A DNA stretch of 45,086 bases from Lachnospiraceae bacterium (GCA_015057835.1 SVDL01000008.1:1-45086), one strand, 5' to 3'; shown: positions 24,244 to 32,699, counted from the stretch's first letter. A program made the numbers and translations. The notes: generated by a model from the letters alone, not told the origin.

Positions 24244-24852
24244 TCAGAACGCCTTGTAGATCACCGTCTCCACGTCCGATCCGTTAATGCTCACAGTAAC
24301 CTCATCGGCAATATTGGCGACAATGGATTTTTCCAGATCATCCCACGCGTTGCTCGCTTCCGCATCCGTTTCACGGCTGCCGTCCACGCCGGATTTGTAA
24401 TCTTTCATGGACCAGGCATAGGAAACGCTCCCGGCGCGGAAACCGTTCGGGCTTCCGAAACTCATAAGACCGATCGACGCCATGGAGGGGCCGGATTCCT
24501 TCGGCAGCAGAAGTACGGCGATCATTTCGCGGATCTTACCCATGAATCCCTTCGCCGCCGCATTTTCGCGGGCGGAGGAAATGGCGATCAGTTCTTTGCG
24601 CATTTCCTGGCTGAGCTCCACGTCCGATTTCAGATGAAGCCGGAAATTCTTTCCGTCATTCTCCACCCAGAACAGAGCTTCAACGCCGCCTACGATGCCC
24701 CGCATCATACCGACCAGTTCTTCCGCGAGAAGCCGGAGACGGAGGCTCTCTTTTGCCGTGAGCCCGGCCTGTTCTCCGATTTTCTCCGTCACGTTCATCG
24801 CCCCGCTGATCCCCTCTCCGAGACTGGTTACAATGACGTTATCTGTTTTCAT
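24244..24852 (-). CDS. Uncharacterised protein, possible degenerate GHKL-type ATPase fold
   Basis: 202 residues. I do not recognise a specific family. The segment SLRLRLLAEELVGMMRGIVGG followed by a strand-rich stretch (FWVENDGKNFRLHLKSDV) resembles the N-box region of RsbW/SpoIIAB-type ATPases. The expected Asn is missing and no DxGxG box is seen, so ATP binding is doubtful. The central LLLPKESGPSMASIGLMSFGSPNG is a Gly/Ser-rich loop. AGGAGG precedes the ATG. It sits upstream of the Ldh gene. Confidence 0.5.
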   Translation of the reverse strand: MKTDNVIVTSLGEGISGAMNVTEKIGEQAGLTAKESLRLRLLAEELVGMMRGIVGGVEALFWVENDGKNFRLHLKSDVELSQEMRKELIAISSARENAAAKGFMGKIREMIAVLLLPKESGPSMASIGLMSFGSPNGFRAGSVSYAWSMKDYKSGVDGSRETDAEASNAWDDLEKSIVANIADEVTVSINGSDVETVIYKAF

Positions 24853-24967
24853 ATATTTTCCTCCTTGCGCCGTTATTCCGGGATGTCCTTCATTGCATCA
24901 GAAGTTTTTCAGCTTGCTGTTCTGTTTATTATAATTCATTTTTTGACGTTTTCCTATAAAAACATGA

Positions 24968-24989
24968 GACGGAAGAAAACTCTTCCGTC
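24968..24989 (-). terminator. Terminator after the 159-residue unknown gene
   Basis: An 8-bp stem GACGGAAG / CTTCCGTC followed on the minus strand by TCATGTTTTTA. It lies 22 bp after the stop at 25012. Confidence 0.7.
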
Positions 24990-25011
24990 CCGTCTTCTGC
25001 CATTTGGCTTT

Positions 25012-25491
25012 TCATTCTTTTTTCCAGAGAGCAGACCCGAGAAACTCCTCCCAGGCCGGAAGGCTCCGGTCTTTTGTCTCCGTTCTTGTGTACAGATTGA
25101 AATAATAAAATGTCTTGCCGGACTTCACCACATAGGATTCCCCGTACATGCCGGTACCCTGTGCCTCATACGTGTAGCGGCAGCCGGTGCCTTTTTTCCA
25201 CCCTATGTTTCTGTCGCCGAATCCCTCCGACTTGTAGCCGCAGGCCTTCATCGGCTTCCGGATCTTCGCCTCCATGCTCTTTGCGACGTCTTTCTGGCCG
25301 AGCAGAGCCGCCGCAAGGCCGCCCGCCGTCTTCCAGCCGATCGAAACGATCATATGCTTTTCGGGGTCCGAAAGGCACTCGCCGGGACCTTCTTCCAGAA
25401 AAGTCAGTTTGCTGCGCTCCTCTTCCGTCATGATCCGGAGCCCGTCCGGGCATTTCAGTTCCAGTTCCTCATTTAAAAACAGTTTTTCCAT
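25012..25491 (-). CDS. Uncharacterised soluble protein
   Basis: 159 residues from ATG 25491, chosen for GGAGG six nt upstream. There is no signal peptide or membrane segment. Composition is mixed, with several aromatic and glycine residues in the second half (GCRYTYEAQGTGMYGESYVV, TFYYFNLYTRTE) that suggest beta strands. I do not recognise the family. It follows the methyltransferase of the ABC operon and is closed by a terminator, so it could be the last gene of that unit. Confidence 0.7.
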   Translation of the reverse strand: MEKLFLNEELELKCPDGLRIMTEEERSKLTFLEEGPGECLSDPEKHMIVSIGWKTAGGLAAALLGQKDVAKSMEAKIRKPMKACGYKSEGFGDRNIGWKKGTGCRYTYEAQGTGMYGESYVVKSGKTFYYFNLYTRTETKDRSLPAWEEFLGSALWKKE

Positions 25492-25622
25492 GCCGCACCT
25501 CCGTTTCTTTATCATGCCTCATCCGGAGATGCAAATCAAGTTTTCTCATTCTCCTGTTCCCAAATAATCCCGGACAGGATTCCCGCTTTTTCATTTCAGA
25601 CAGAATCACGGATATGACTGCT

Positions 25623-26261
25623 TCATTTTCTCGCAACCAGATGCAGCCGGAACTTCTTTCCCCTCTCCAGCTTCTCCACACGCAGTCCCGCCTTTTTGCA
25701 GAAAGCGCGCACCTCATCCAGCGAATACGCGCCGACATCCCCGTGGCCGATCAGATTGGCGAGAGGCATTTCGGTGTGATTCATCAGCCACAGAATGGCT
25801 TTCGGAGCCGTGTAGTCCTGCAGGATCAGTCTTCCGCCCGGACGGAGTACGCGCTGCACACTGTCAAAGAACTTCTGCGGATTCGGATAATGGTGAAAGC
25901 TGTTCGAGCAGATAATGGCGTCAAATGAGCAGTCCTCAAACGGCAGGTTCTCGCAGTCTCCGACGACCCATTTCACACCGGCCAGATTTTTCGCTTCGGC
26001 GACCTCGATCATCCGGGGCGTAATATCAAGCCCGGTATAGTGCTTCGAAGGATCCTCCTCATAGAGCAGGGAGATCATCGGACCAGTCCCGCAGCCGCAG
26101 TCCAGAAGGTCCGAATAATTCTCTTTGGACAGCTCACCGGAAATATACGGATAGTCGTCTTTGCACATCTCATAGATGCCCGCGTGACCGCTCTCATAGA
26201 CGTCCGCCGCTTTGGTGAATTCTTTAATTGTCAGATCTTTATACTGTTTTTCTGTTTTCAT
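25623..26261 (-). CDS. Class I SAM-dependent methyltransferase
   Basis: 212 residues. The SAM site LLDCGCGTGPMI (motif I) is followed by YTGLDITPRMIEVA, the motif-II region FDAIICSNSFHHYP and RVLRPGGRLILQDY, typical of Methyltransf_11/UbiE-like enzymes acting on small molecules. It lies 67 bp after the second exporter subunit with a hairpin in the gap. Association with a siderophore-type ABC pair suggests modification or demethylation of the imported ligand; this is inference. Confidence 0.88.
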   Translation of the reverse strand: MKTEKQYKDLTIKEFTKAADVYESGHAGIYEMCKDDYPYISGELSKENYSDLLDCGCGTGPMISLLYEEDPSKHYTGLDITPRMIEVAEAKNLAGVKWVVGDCENLPFEDCSFDAIICSNSFHHYPNPQKFFDSVQRVLRPGGRLILQDYTAPKAILWLMNHTEMPLANLIGHGDVGAYSLDEVRAFCKKAGLRVEKLERGKKFRLHLVARK

Positions 26262-26298
26262 ATTGCCTTCCTGTTATCCCTGACCGGTTCCTGTTTTC

Positions 26299-26336
26299 CG
26301 GGCTGAAACGATCAGACCTGTATTTCTTTCAGCCCG
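26299..26336 (-). terminator. Hairpin overlapping the end of the second exporter gene
   Basis: A 10-bp stem CGGGCTGAAA / TTTCAGCCCG with an 18-nt loop; the stop codon of the exporter gene lies in one arm. There is no U-tract. Possible attenuator before the methyltransferase. Confidence 0.5.
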
Positions 26337-28074
26337 CCGTCTTTACCTTCCAGCTCGCCGCCTCCCGGCGCTCGCTGATGAAGTTCCGGTAGATGCCTTC
26401 CTGTTTCATAAGTTCCTCATGCGTGCCCTGCTGTACGATCTTCCCGCGGTCCACGACGAGGATCTGATCCGCATGTTCAACGGTTTTCAGGCGGTGGGCG
26501 ATCATAATGACCGTCTTCTCCGCCGTCAGCGCCCGGATCGCCTGCATGAGTTCGTTTTCATTTTCCGGATCCACATTGGCAGTGGCTTCATCGAGGAAAA
26601 TGACAGGTGCGTCTTTCATCATCGCTCTTGCGATGGAAATGCGCTGTTTCTCGCCGCCCGACAGACTCGCTCCGCCTTCTCCTATCACAGTGTCGTATCC
26701 TTCTGGAAGCGCGGAAATGAAATCGTGACAGCATGCCTTTTTTGCTGCTTCGATCACCTTCTCCAGCGGAGCGTCCGGCTGCCCGAAGCGGATATTGTTC
26801 GCGATCGTGTCATGGAACAGGTAAACGTTCTGGAACACGAAGGAGAAATTTTCCATCAGGGAATCCATGTCGTAATCTTTCACGTCCCTGCCGCCGAGCA
26901 TGACCCTGCCCTCGTCGGCATCCCAGAATCTAGCCATAAGATTGACGAGCGTCGTCTTGCCGCCGCCGGAAGGACCGACGATGGCTGTCGTAGTCTTTTC
27001 CGGAATATGAACGGAAATGCCGTCGATGACTTTCCGTTTTTCATAGGAAAACCCGATCTCCTCCGCATCAATATTCCGGTTTTCCGATACAATATTCTCT
27101 CCGGAAATGTCCATCTGCGGCGTATCCAGGATCTCCTGGGCGCGGGAAACGCTCACGTCCACGACCCGAAGAAGCGCGGAGTAATTGCCCGCCGTCTCAA
27201 GGCTCGCGTAGACGATAAACGCGGAGATCACCATCACGACGGCGTGCAGGGCATCCATTGTCCCCGAGCAGTAGAAGAAGCAGGTAAATGCGACCATGCA
27301 CACACCGGTCAGCTTCGCGATGAAGTTCTGGAAACTCATGTGCGGAATGAGCGTCATTTCCATATCCGTATTGACTTTCACATTGGCCGCGATCGCTTCA
27401 TTGAGTTCTCTGCTCTTCCTTCCTGTCAGGTGATACGCCTTTACCTCGGCCATACCCTGCAGATATTCCAGCACTTTCTCCACCAGCCGCTCATCGGAGT
27501 CGACTTTTGTGCCCGCGAGAGTTCCTGCTGCTCTCTGCAGAAAGCGGTTCACCGTAAGGAACAGGGCGAATCCGATCAAAAGCACCAGCGCGATCCTCCA
27601 GTCAAAGAAGAAGAGCATTACGATAATCAGTGACGTGGTAAGCAGTCCCTCGCAGACCATCATAATGACACGGGTGGCTACATTTTCCAGATTTTCCATC
27701 ACGTTCGTCGTTACGGAAGTGATCTGTCCGAGCGATTTTTCATTGAAATATCCCATCGGCAGATAGCGCATGTGTTCGGCGATCTCCACCCTTTTCAAGG
27801 CGCAGGTGTCATAACCGCCTTCCGTCTGCAGCATCATGCTTTTTGCCTTGACAAGACCCGCCCCGACGATGGAAAGGGCCATGATGCCGAAGGAAAGAAG
27901 AATATCCCGCACCGTCACAGTTCCGGCAAGAAGGGCCTGCACCATAACGGCGATCGCCGGTATTTTCAGAGCCTCAAAAATGGCCTGCAGCACTCCCAGA
28001 AGGATCGACACATGGAATCTGCGGCGGTTTTTCTCTCCGCAGAATTCAAAAAAGCGATTAATGATTTTAACCAT
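26329..28074 (-). CDS. Exporter-fold ABC transporter, ATP-binding/permease subunit B (siderophore type)
   Basis: 581 residues. Six membrane helices (~1-300) are fused to an ATPase domain. Walker A is VGPSGGGKTT, the signature LSGGEKQR and Walker B IFLDEATANVDPENE, all intact. The DEATxxxDPENE form is shared with YbtPQ and IrtAB, exporter-fold proteins that import ferric siderophores. It overlaps the partner gene by 8 nt and forms a heterodimer with it. The direction of transport is inferred from that motif only. Exported peptide or drug remains possible. Confidence 0.88.
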   Translation of the reverse strand: MVKIINRFFEFCGEKNRRRFHVSILLGVLQAIFEALKIPAIAVMVQALLAGTVTVRDILLSFGIMALSIVGAGLVKAKSMMLQTEGGYDTCALKRVEIAEHMRYLPMGYFNEKSLGQITSVTTNVMENLENVATRVIMMVCEGLLTTSLIIVMLFFFDWRIALVLLIGFALFLTVNRFLQRAAGTLAGTKVDSDERLVEKVLEYLQGMAEVKAYHLTGRKSRELNEAIAANVKVNTDMEMTLIPHMSFQNFIAKLTGVCMVAFTCFFYCSGTMDALHAVVMVISAFIVYASLETAGNYSALLRVVDVSVSRAQEILDTPQMDISGENIVSENRNIDAEEIGFSYEKRKVIDGISVHIPEKTTTAIVGPSGGGKTTLVNLMARFWDADEGRVMLGGRDVKDYDMDSLMENFSFVFQNVYLFHDTIANNIRFGQPDAPLEKVIEAAKKACCHDFISALPEGYDTVIGEGGASLSGGEKQRISIARAMMKDAPVIFLDEATANVDPENENELMQAIRALTAEKTVIMIAHRLKTVEHADQILVVDRGKIVQQGTHEELMKQEGIYRNFISERREAASWKVKTAG

Positions 28075-29833
28075 TGTCTTTCACCTCCATGTGCGCGTTC
28101 CACATCTTCTCATAGAGCCCGTGCTTTGCAAGGAGCTCTGCATGTTTTCCTTCCTCGCAGATCGCGCCGTTTTCGATCACATAGATCCGGTCGGCGTCCA
28201 TGACCGTGCTGAGCCTGTGAGCGATGACGATCAGGGTCTTTCCCTCCGTCAGCTTCGAGACGGAGCGCTGGATAACGGATTCATTTTCGGGATCGGTGTA
28301 AGCGGTCGCCTCGTCGAGAATGACGACCGGAGCGGCCTTCAGCATCGCCCTCGCGATGGAAATGCGCTGTCTCTCGCCGCCGGACAGATGTCCGCCCGAG
28401 GTGCCGACAACCGTCTCGTACCCGTTCTCAAGGCTCATAATGAAGTCGTGGCAGCCGCTCATCTTCGCAGCCTGCTCGACCTCTTCATCTGTCGCGGAAG
28501 GTTTTCCGAGACGGATGTTCTCCCGGACCGTCATATTGAAGAGGTAATTGTCCTGTGAAACAAACGCGACTTTATCCGCGTAGGCTTCCTGCGGAATATT
28601 CCGGATATCGGTCCCTCCAAGGGAGATGCTGCCTCCCGTCACATCCCAGAGGGATGCGATCAGACGGGCGATGGTGCTCTTGCCGCTGCCGCTCGGGCCG
28701 ACCAACGCGACGAAGCTTCCCTCGGGGATCTCCATGGAGACGCCGTGCAGGACTTCTTTTCCGCCCCCCTCTGACTGCCCGGCGCTGTAGGAAAAGCGGA
28801 CATCCTTCAGGACAAGATCATTTTTCTCCGGCGCGCCGCCTTCTTTCGGACGCTCCATTTCCGGAGCTTCCAGAATACTGCGTACTTCCCCGAAGATCGT
28901 CCCCATCGTGCGGATATCGTCGGAATAGCTCATCATCGTGACCAGCGGAGTAATGAGACCCACCGACAAAATGATCACCATGACAAAATCCTGTGCGGAG
29001 AGACTTCCGTTCCGCACGAGCAGCCCGCCGATCGGGAGGACCGATACCATCGTGGCGGGCATGAGGACCATCGCGAAGGTCATAGGCAGGATGCTGGCGC
29101 GCATCCAGTCGATGAAACTGTGCGCCGCTTCGTACGCGTCGTGAACGAAGCGCTCGTAGCTCGATTTCGTCTTGCCGAAGACCTTGATGACCTGAATGCC
29201 GTTGATATATTCTACGGCGGTATCATTGAGGGCTTTCGTCGCAGTGATCGTGTGCTGATAAAAATCGCCGCTTCCGACCATCATGAGCACATAGCAGAAC
29301 ATGCCGATCGGAACTGTGGCGAGACTCGCGAGCCCCATGCGCCAGTCGATCGTAAAAATGTAGATCACCATGATCACCGGGATCAGCAGATTCGCGGTGA
29401 ACTCCGGCACAATGTGCGCGAGCGTCGTCTCAATACTGTCGATACGCTCGATGAGCGTGTTTTTCAGGGCGCCGCTGCTCCGGGTGAGAACTTCGCCGAG
29501 CGGCATGCGTGCCAGTTTCTCCGTGCACCGCTTGCGGATCTCTCCCAGCACGGCAAAAGTCGCTCTGTGAGAGGTGGCGGTAGACAGCGCATGACACAGG
29601 ACCCGTCCGAGCCACAGTCCTGCCATGATAAGGCACCGGGTCAGATAGAAGGAAAAATCACGCTGCCCGTCCATGAGGCCGTGTACAACGCCTACTACCA
29701 CAAAATACGGCAGGACGGAGAACGCGACGCCGATCACGGCGATGATCACGCTCAAAACATATTGTCCCCCGTGATCGCCTGTCTGTCCCAGCACCCAGGC
29801 GATGGGGGATGGGGCTTTCTTTTTTGTTTCCAT
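28067..29833 (-). CDS. Exporter-fold ABC transporter, ATP-binding/permease subunit A (siderophore type)
   Basis: 588 residues. Membrane domain ~1-310, then the ATPase domain: VGPSGSGKST, LSGGERQR, VILDEATAYTDPENE. Both this and its partner keep catalytic motifs, unlike many heterodimeric drug exporters with one dead site. The ATG at 29833 has GGAGG six nt upstream. It is preceded in the operon by a 26-residue membrane peptide and, further upstream, a DtxR-like site. Confidence 0.9.
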   Translation of the reverse strand: METKKKAPSPIAWVLGQTGDHGGQYVLSVIIAVIGVAFSVLPYFVVVGVVHGLMDGQRDFSFYLTRCLIMAGLWLGRVLCHALSTATSHRATFAVLGEIRKRCTEKLARMPLGEVLTRSSGALKNTLIERIDSIETTLAHIVPEFTANLLIPVIMVIYIFTIDWRMGLASLATVPIGMFCYVLMMVGSGDFYQHTITATKALNDTAVEYINGIQVIKVFGKTKSSYERFVHDAYEAAHSFIDWMRASILPMTFAMVLMPATMVSVLPIGGLLVRNGSLSAQDFVMVIILSVGLITPLVTMMSYSDDIRTMGTIFGEVRSILEAPEMERPKEGGAPEKNDLVLKDVRFSYSAGQSEGGGKEVLHGVSMEIPEGSFVALVGPSGSGKSTIARLIASLWDVTGGSISLGGTDIRNIPQEAYADKVAFVSQDNYLFNMTVRENIRLGKPSATDEEVEQAAKMSGCHDFIMSLENGYETVVGTSGGHLSGGERQRISIARAMLKAAPVVILDEATAYTDPENESVIQRSVSKLTEGKTLIVIAHRLSTVMDADRIYVIENGAICEEGKHAELLAKHGLYEKMWNAHMEVKDNG

Positions 29834-29851
29834 TTAAAACCTCCGGATTTA

Positions 29852-29932
29852 CTAAAACAGTGCCGCAATATGATAGACAATGCAGGAAAGAAGCAATATA
29901 AGCGAGGCAAAATTTTCTGTAATCCAGGCCAT
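29852..29932 (-). CDS. 26-residue membrane peptide upstream of the ABC pair
   Basis: ATG 29932 to TAG 29852, 26 residues. The strong site GGAGGA lies eight nt upstream, better than those of many genes here. The peptide starts MAWITENF and then has one hydrophobic stretch, SLILLLSCIVYHIAALF, enough to cross a membrane. It contains one cysteine and one histidine. Its stop lies 18 bp before the exporter subunit A start, so it is the first gene of that operon. I know no named family. It could be a small regulatory or assembly subunit of the transporter or a leader peptide for translation coupling. Confidence 0.65.
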   Translation of the reverse strand: MAWITENFASLILLLSCIVYHIAALF

Positions 29933-29956
29933 TACGGATGTCCTCCTTTACTATAA

Positions 29957-29975
29957 TTAATTAACGCTAACCTCG
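29957..29975. promoter_or_regulatory. Possible DtxR/IdeR-type metal-repressor site
   Basis: 19 bp that, on the minus strand, contain AGGTTAGCGTTAATTAA. By hand count it matches the DtxR/IdeR box TTAGGTTAGCCTAACCTAA at 13 of 19 positions, with the left half best kept. It is located just upstream of the small peptide and ABC genes. Confidence 0.4.
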
Positions 29976-29979
29976 AACC

Positions 29980-30016
29980 AAAAAATAACGGCCTTACTCC
30001 CATCCTGTTATTTTTT
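29980..30016 (-). terminator. Terminator of the membrane-anchored methyltransferase gene
   Basis: Arms AAAAAATAACGG / CCTGTTATTTTTT with a 12-nt loop. The stop codon of the methyltransferase (30008-30010) lies in one arm, and the minus-strand side ends in six T. Confidence 0.7.
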
Positions 30017-30793
30017 CCCTGTTAGCAGCGCTGATCCCGAAAGACCCATCCAGCCGGCCTCTCCCTTGCGGATCCATCTGCCGTCTGTCGTGTCGATCAG
30101 TTCCGCCTTCTCGTATCCCATCTCCTTCAGCTTTGCAAGAAAAGCGTCCATGTCTCCGTATTTTCCTTTCGAGAAAATATCGTGGATCGCAAAAGTTCCG
30201 CCCTTTTTCAGAGTTCTCAGTGTCTCAAGCAGAATCGCCTGACGGTCCTTGGAGGGAATATTGTGATACACATAGTTGCTTGCCACGGCGTCAAATGTCT
30301 CATCAGCGAATGCAAGCTTTGTCGCGTCACCCTGCCGGAAGATGACATTTTCCACACCTTCCGCCTGCGCGTTGCTCTCACAGAGGGGTTTGTTAAACGA
30401 CGCATATTCTTTTCCCCAGCGGTCGATGCCTGTCACCTGTGCTTTCGGATTCCGTTTTGCGACCGCGATCGCCAGCGCGCCGCTGCCACAGCCCACATCG
30501 AGGCATTTTCCTCCTTCCGGGAGATCTACATATTCCGCGATCCCGTCGATGATCTGCTTTGACATTTTCCGTTTTCCGTTATAATCAAACGCGCGGTACA
30601 TGAGGACAGACCAGACGGACACCCCGCTGAACACAGCCCCGGCCGCGGAAAACAGAACCGTCAGAACGGTTTTTGCCGTTCCTTTGGGCATAAGCATTCC
30701 GGAAAGCAGCGCTGCGATCCACGATCCTGCGGCACTTCCCAGGAAGGAAGCTACCATGCCCTTCGGCATCCAGTTTTTATAATCGGGTTTCAT
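30008..30793 (-). CDS. Membrane-anchored class I SAM methyltransferase
   Basis: 261 residues. Two hydrophobic segments (~12-35 and ~40-63) precede a complete methyltransferase domain: CLDVGCGSGALAIAV (motif I), VTGIDRWGKEY, FDAVASNYVYHNIP and TLKKGGTFAIHDIF. The substrate is therefore probably lipid-like or membrane-associated. The C-terminal part (ELIDTTDGRWIRKGEAGWMGLSGSALLTGKK) is common to a Firmicute group of ABC-associated methyltransferases. It lies directly upstream of the peptide-ABC operon but has its own terminator. AGGAGG precedes the ATG. Confidence 0.85.
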   Translation of the reverse strand: MKPDYKNWMPKGMVASFLGSAAGSWIAALLSGMLMPKGTAKTVLTVLFSAAGAVFSGVSVWSVLMYRAFDYNGKRKMSKQIIDGIAEYVDLPEGGKCLDVGCGSGALAIAVAKRNPKAQVTGIDRWGKEYASFNKPLCESNAQAEGVENVIFRQGDATKLAFADETFDAVASNYVYHNIPSKDRQAILLETLRTLKKGGTFAIHDIFSKGKYGDMDAFLAKLKEMGYEKAELIDTTDGRWIRKGEAGWMGLSGSALLTGKK

Positions 30794-30862
30794 ACTCTTT
30801 TCCTCCTTACCATTGTGCAGGCGTCTTTTACAGTCTCCGGTCAGATATATACCGATAGATAG

Positions 30863-30896
30863 TTAGTTATATTATACTATAATAATATATATCTAA
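30863..30896. promoter_or_regulatory. AT-rich dyad at the promoter of the anchored methyltransferase
   Basis: TTAGTTATAT and ATATATCTAA arms surround a minus-strand TATAAT (30871-30876). The TTAG/CTAA ends recall metal-repressor sites. Weak evidence, as the region is over 80% A+T. Confidence 0.3.
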
Positions 30897-30924
30897 TTTC
30901 GGGATATGGCAAATGCTTTCGCAA

Positions 30925-30953
30925 TAAAAAAAGGACTGCCTTTCAGCAGTCCT
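30925..30953 (-). terminator. lysS terminator
   Basis: An 8-bp stem AGGACTGC / GCAGTCCT (30932-30953) followed on the minus strand by seven T. It lies 20 bp after the lysS stop. Confidence 0.9.
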
Positions 30954-30972
30954 CAGTTTCGTATTCATCTGT

Positions 30973-32490
30973 TTATTCCTTGATGCTTTTCATCGTCGGG
31001 AAGGCCAGTACGTCGCGGATCGTCTCCGCGCCGGTGAGAAGCATGACCATGCGGTCGATGCCGTAGCCGATTCCGCCTGTCGGCGGCATGCCGATCTCGA
31101 GGGCGTTCAGGAAGTCCTCATCGGTGGTGTTCGCTTCTTCATCGCCCTGGGCGAGCAGCGCTTCCTGCGCCTTGAAGCGCTCACGCTGGTCGATCGGGTC
31201 GTTCAGCTCGGAGTAAGCGTTGCACATCTCCCAGCCGTTCATGTACATCTCGAAGCGGAGAACTTTGCCCGGATTCTCCGGATCTTTCTTTGTGAGCGGG
31301 GAGATCTCGATCGGATGGCCGGTGATGAAGGTCGGCTGGATGAGGTGCTCTTCCACGAATTCATCGAAGAACAGATTCAGGATATCGCCGACCGCATGGC
31401 GTTCTTCGTATTCCACGCCTTTTTCCTTCGCGATCGCGCGGGCTTCTTCCAGTGTTTTGATCTCATCGAAATCGACGCCGCTGTATTTTTTGACGGCTTC
31501 AGTCATCGTCATTTTCGCGAACGGCTCGCCGAGGTCCATCTCATTTCCTTTGTAGACGATCTTCGTTGTGCCGAGCACTTCCTGCGCGACGTGGCGGTAC
31601 ATATCCTCGGTGAGCCGCATCATGCCGTTGTAGTCCGTGTATGCCTGGTAGAGCTCCATCAGGGTAAATTCCGGATTGTGCTTCATGTCGAGGCCTTCGT
31701 TGCGGAACACGCGGCCGATCTCGTAGACGCGCTCAAGACCGCCGACGATCAGGCGCTTCAGATACAGCTCCAGAGAAATACGGAGTTTCTTGTCCTCGTC
31801 CAAAGCGTTAAAGTGCGTGACGAACGGGCGGGCTGCGGCGCCGCCGGCATTTTCCACCAGCATCGGCGTCTCGACCTCGAGGAATCCCTGCGCGTCGAGA
31901 TAGCGGCGGATGGAGGAAATGATTCTGGAGCGCTTGATAAATGTATCCTTGACCTCCGGATTCATGATGAGGTCAACATATCTCTGACGGTAGCGGATAT
32001 CCGTATCGGTCAGTCCGTGGAATTTCTCCGGAAGGATCTGCAGAGACTTGGACAGGAGCGTGAGCTCTTTCGCGTGGATCGAGATCTCGCCCATTTTCGT
32101 CGTAAATACAATGCCTTTGACACCGATAATGTCACCGACGTCCATTCTCTTGAATCGCTTGTAGCTTTCCTCTCCGAGGTCGTCCCTCGCGACGTAGATC
32201 TGGATATTGCCGTCGCGGTCCTGGACATCCGCAAAGCTCGCCTTGCCCATGACGCGCTTGAGCATCATTCGGCCGGCGACGGAGACTTCTTTTCCTTCGT
32301 ACTGATCGTAGTTTTCCTTGATCTCGCGGCTGTGTGTATCCTGATCGTAAGTGACGATCTCATACGGATTCATGCCTGCTTCCACAAGCTCGGCGAGTTT
32401 CTCGCGGCGGACCCTGCGCAGCTGGTTGAGATCCTGCGTCTGTTCCTTTCCACCCTTGTTCTGTCCTTTTCCCTGCTGATTCTGTGCCAT
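30973..32490 (-). CDS. lysS: Lysyl-tRNA synthetase, class II
   Basis: 505 residues from the second ATG (32490), since AAAGGA lies eight nt before it and directly touches the first ATG. It has an N-terminal OB-fold anticodon-binding domain (~60-170) and a class II catalytic core: motif 2 around RVFRNEGLDMKHNPEFTLME and motif 3 in GGIGYGIDRMVMLLTG. It charges tRNA-Lys in the cytoplasm. The unusual N-terminal ~20 residues are Gln/Lys/Gly-rich (MAQNQQGKGQNKGGKEQTQD). It has a structured leader of its own and a terminator on both sides. Confidence 0.98.
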   Translation of the reverse strand: MAQNQQGKGQNKGGKEQTQDLNQLRRVRREKLAELVEAGMNPYEIVTYDQDTHSREIKENYDQYEGKEVSVAGRMMLKRVMGKASFADVQDRDGNIQIYVARDDLGEESYKRFKRMDVGDIIGVKGIVFTTKMGEISIHAKELTLLSKSLQILPEKFHGLTDTDIRYRQRYVDLIMNPEVKDTFIKRSRIISSIRRYLDAQGFLEVETPMLVENAGGAAARPFVTHFNALDEDKKLRISLELYLKRLIVGGLERVYEIGRVFRNEGLDMKHNPEFTLMELYQAYTDYNGMMRLTEDMYRHVAQEVLGTTKIVYKGNEMDLGEPFAKMTMTEAVKKYSGVDFDEIKTLEEARAIAKEKGVEYEERHAVGDILNLFFDEFVEEHLIQPTFITGHPIEISPLTKKDPENPGKVLRFEMYMNGWEMCNAYSELNDPIDQRERFKAQEALLAQGDEEANTTDEDFLNALEIGMPPTGGIGYGIDRMVMLLTGAETIRDVLAFPTMKSIKE

Positions 32491-32515
32491 TGAATTCATC
32501 CTTTCAAATCAAAGA

Positions 32516-32562
32516 CCCCGCAGATAGCGCCGGCGCATTCTTTCAGGAATGCCGGGAGCGGG
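32516..32562 (-). promoter_or_regulatory. Structured lysS leader
   Basis: A nested stem: inner GCATTC / GAATGC with a 6-nt loop, outer CCCGC / GCGGG. It ends about 25 nt before the lysS start. No T-box consensus was found in it. Confidence 0.5.
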
Positions 32563-32614
32563 ATTTTTGCAGTTATTACTCTTTTTATCTCTCCGTTAAA
32601 GGTTAATCGCGGAG

Positions 32615-32623
32615 ATTATAACA
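32615..32623 (-). promoter_or_regulatory. Extended -10 promoter of lysS
   Basis: TGT-TATAAT: a perfect -10 box (32615-32620) with a TGn extension and a poor -35 region. The leader is about 120 nt. Confidence 0.6.
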
Positions 32624-32666
32624 CACATTTTCCGGTTTCGGTAGAAAACATCGGGATAAAGGGCAA

Positions 32667-32699
32667 AAAAATACCGCGTCTGTCCGGCGCGGTATTTTT
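32667..32699 (-). terminator. greA terminator
   Basis: A 12-bp stem AAAAATACCGCG / CGCGGTATTTTT. The minus-strand side ends in a T-run. It lies 25 bp after the greA stop. Confidence 0.88.

Noticed and set aside
32500-32620. T-box or L-box riboswitch before lysS
   Set aside because: No T-box consensus sequence and no terminator/antiterminator pair was seen. The stem alone is not enough.
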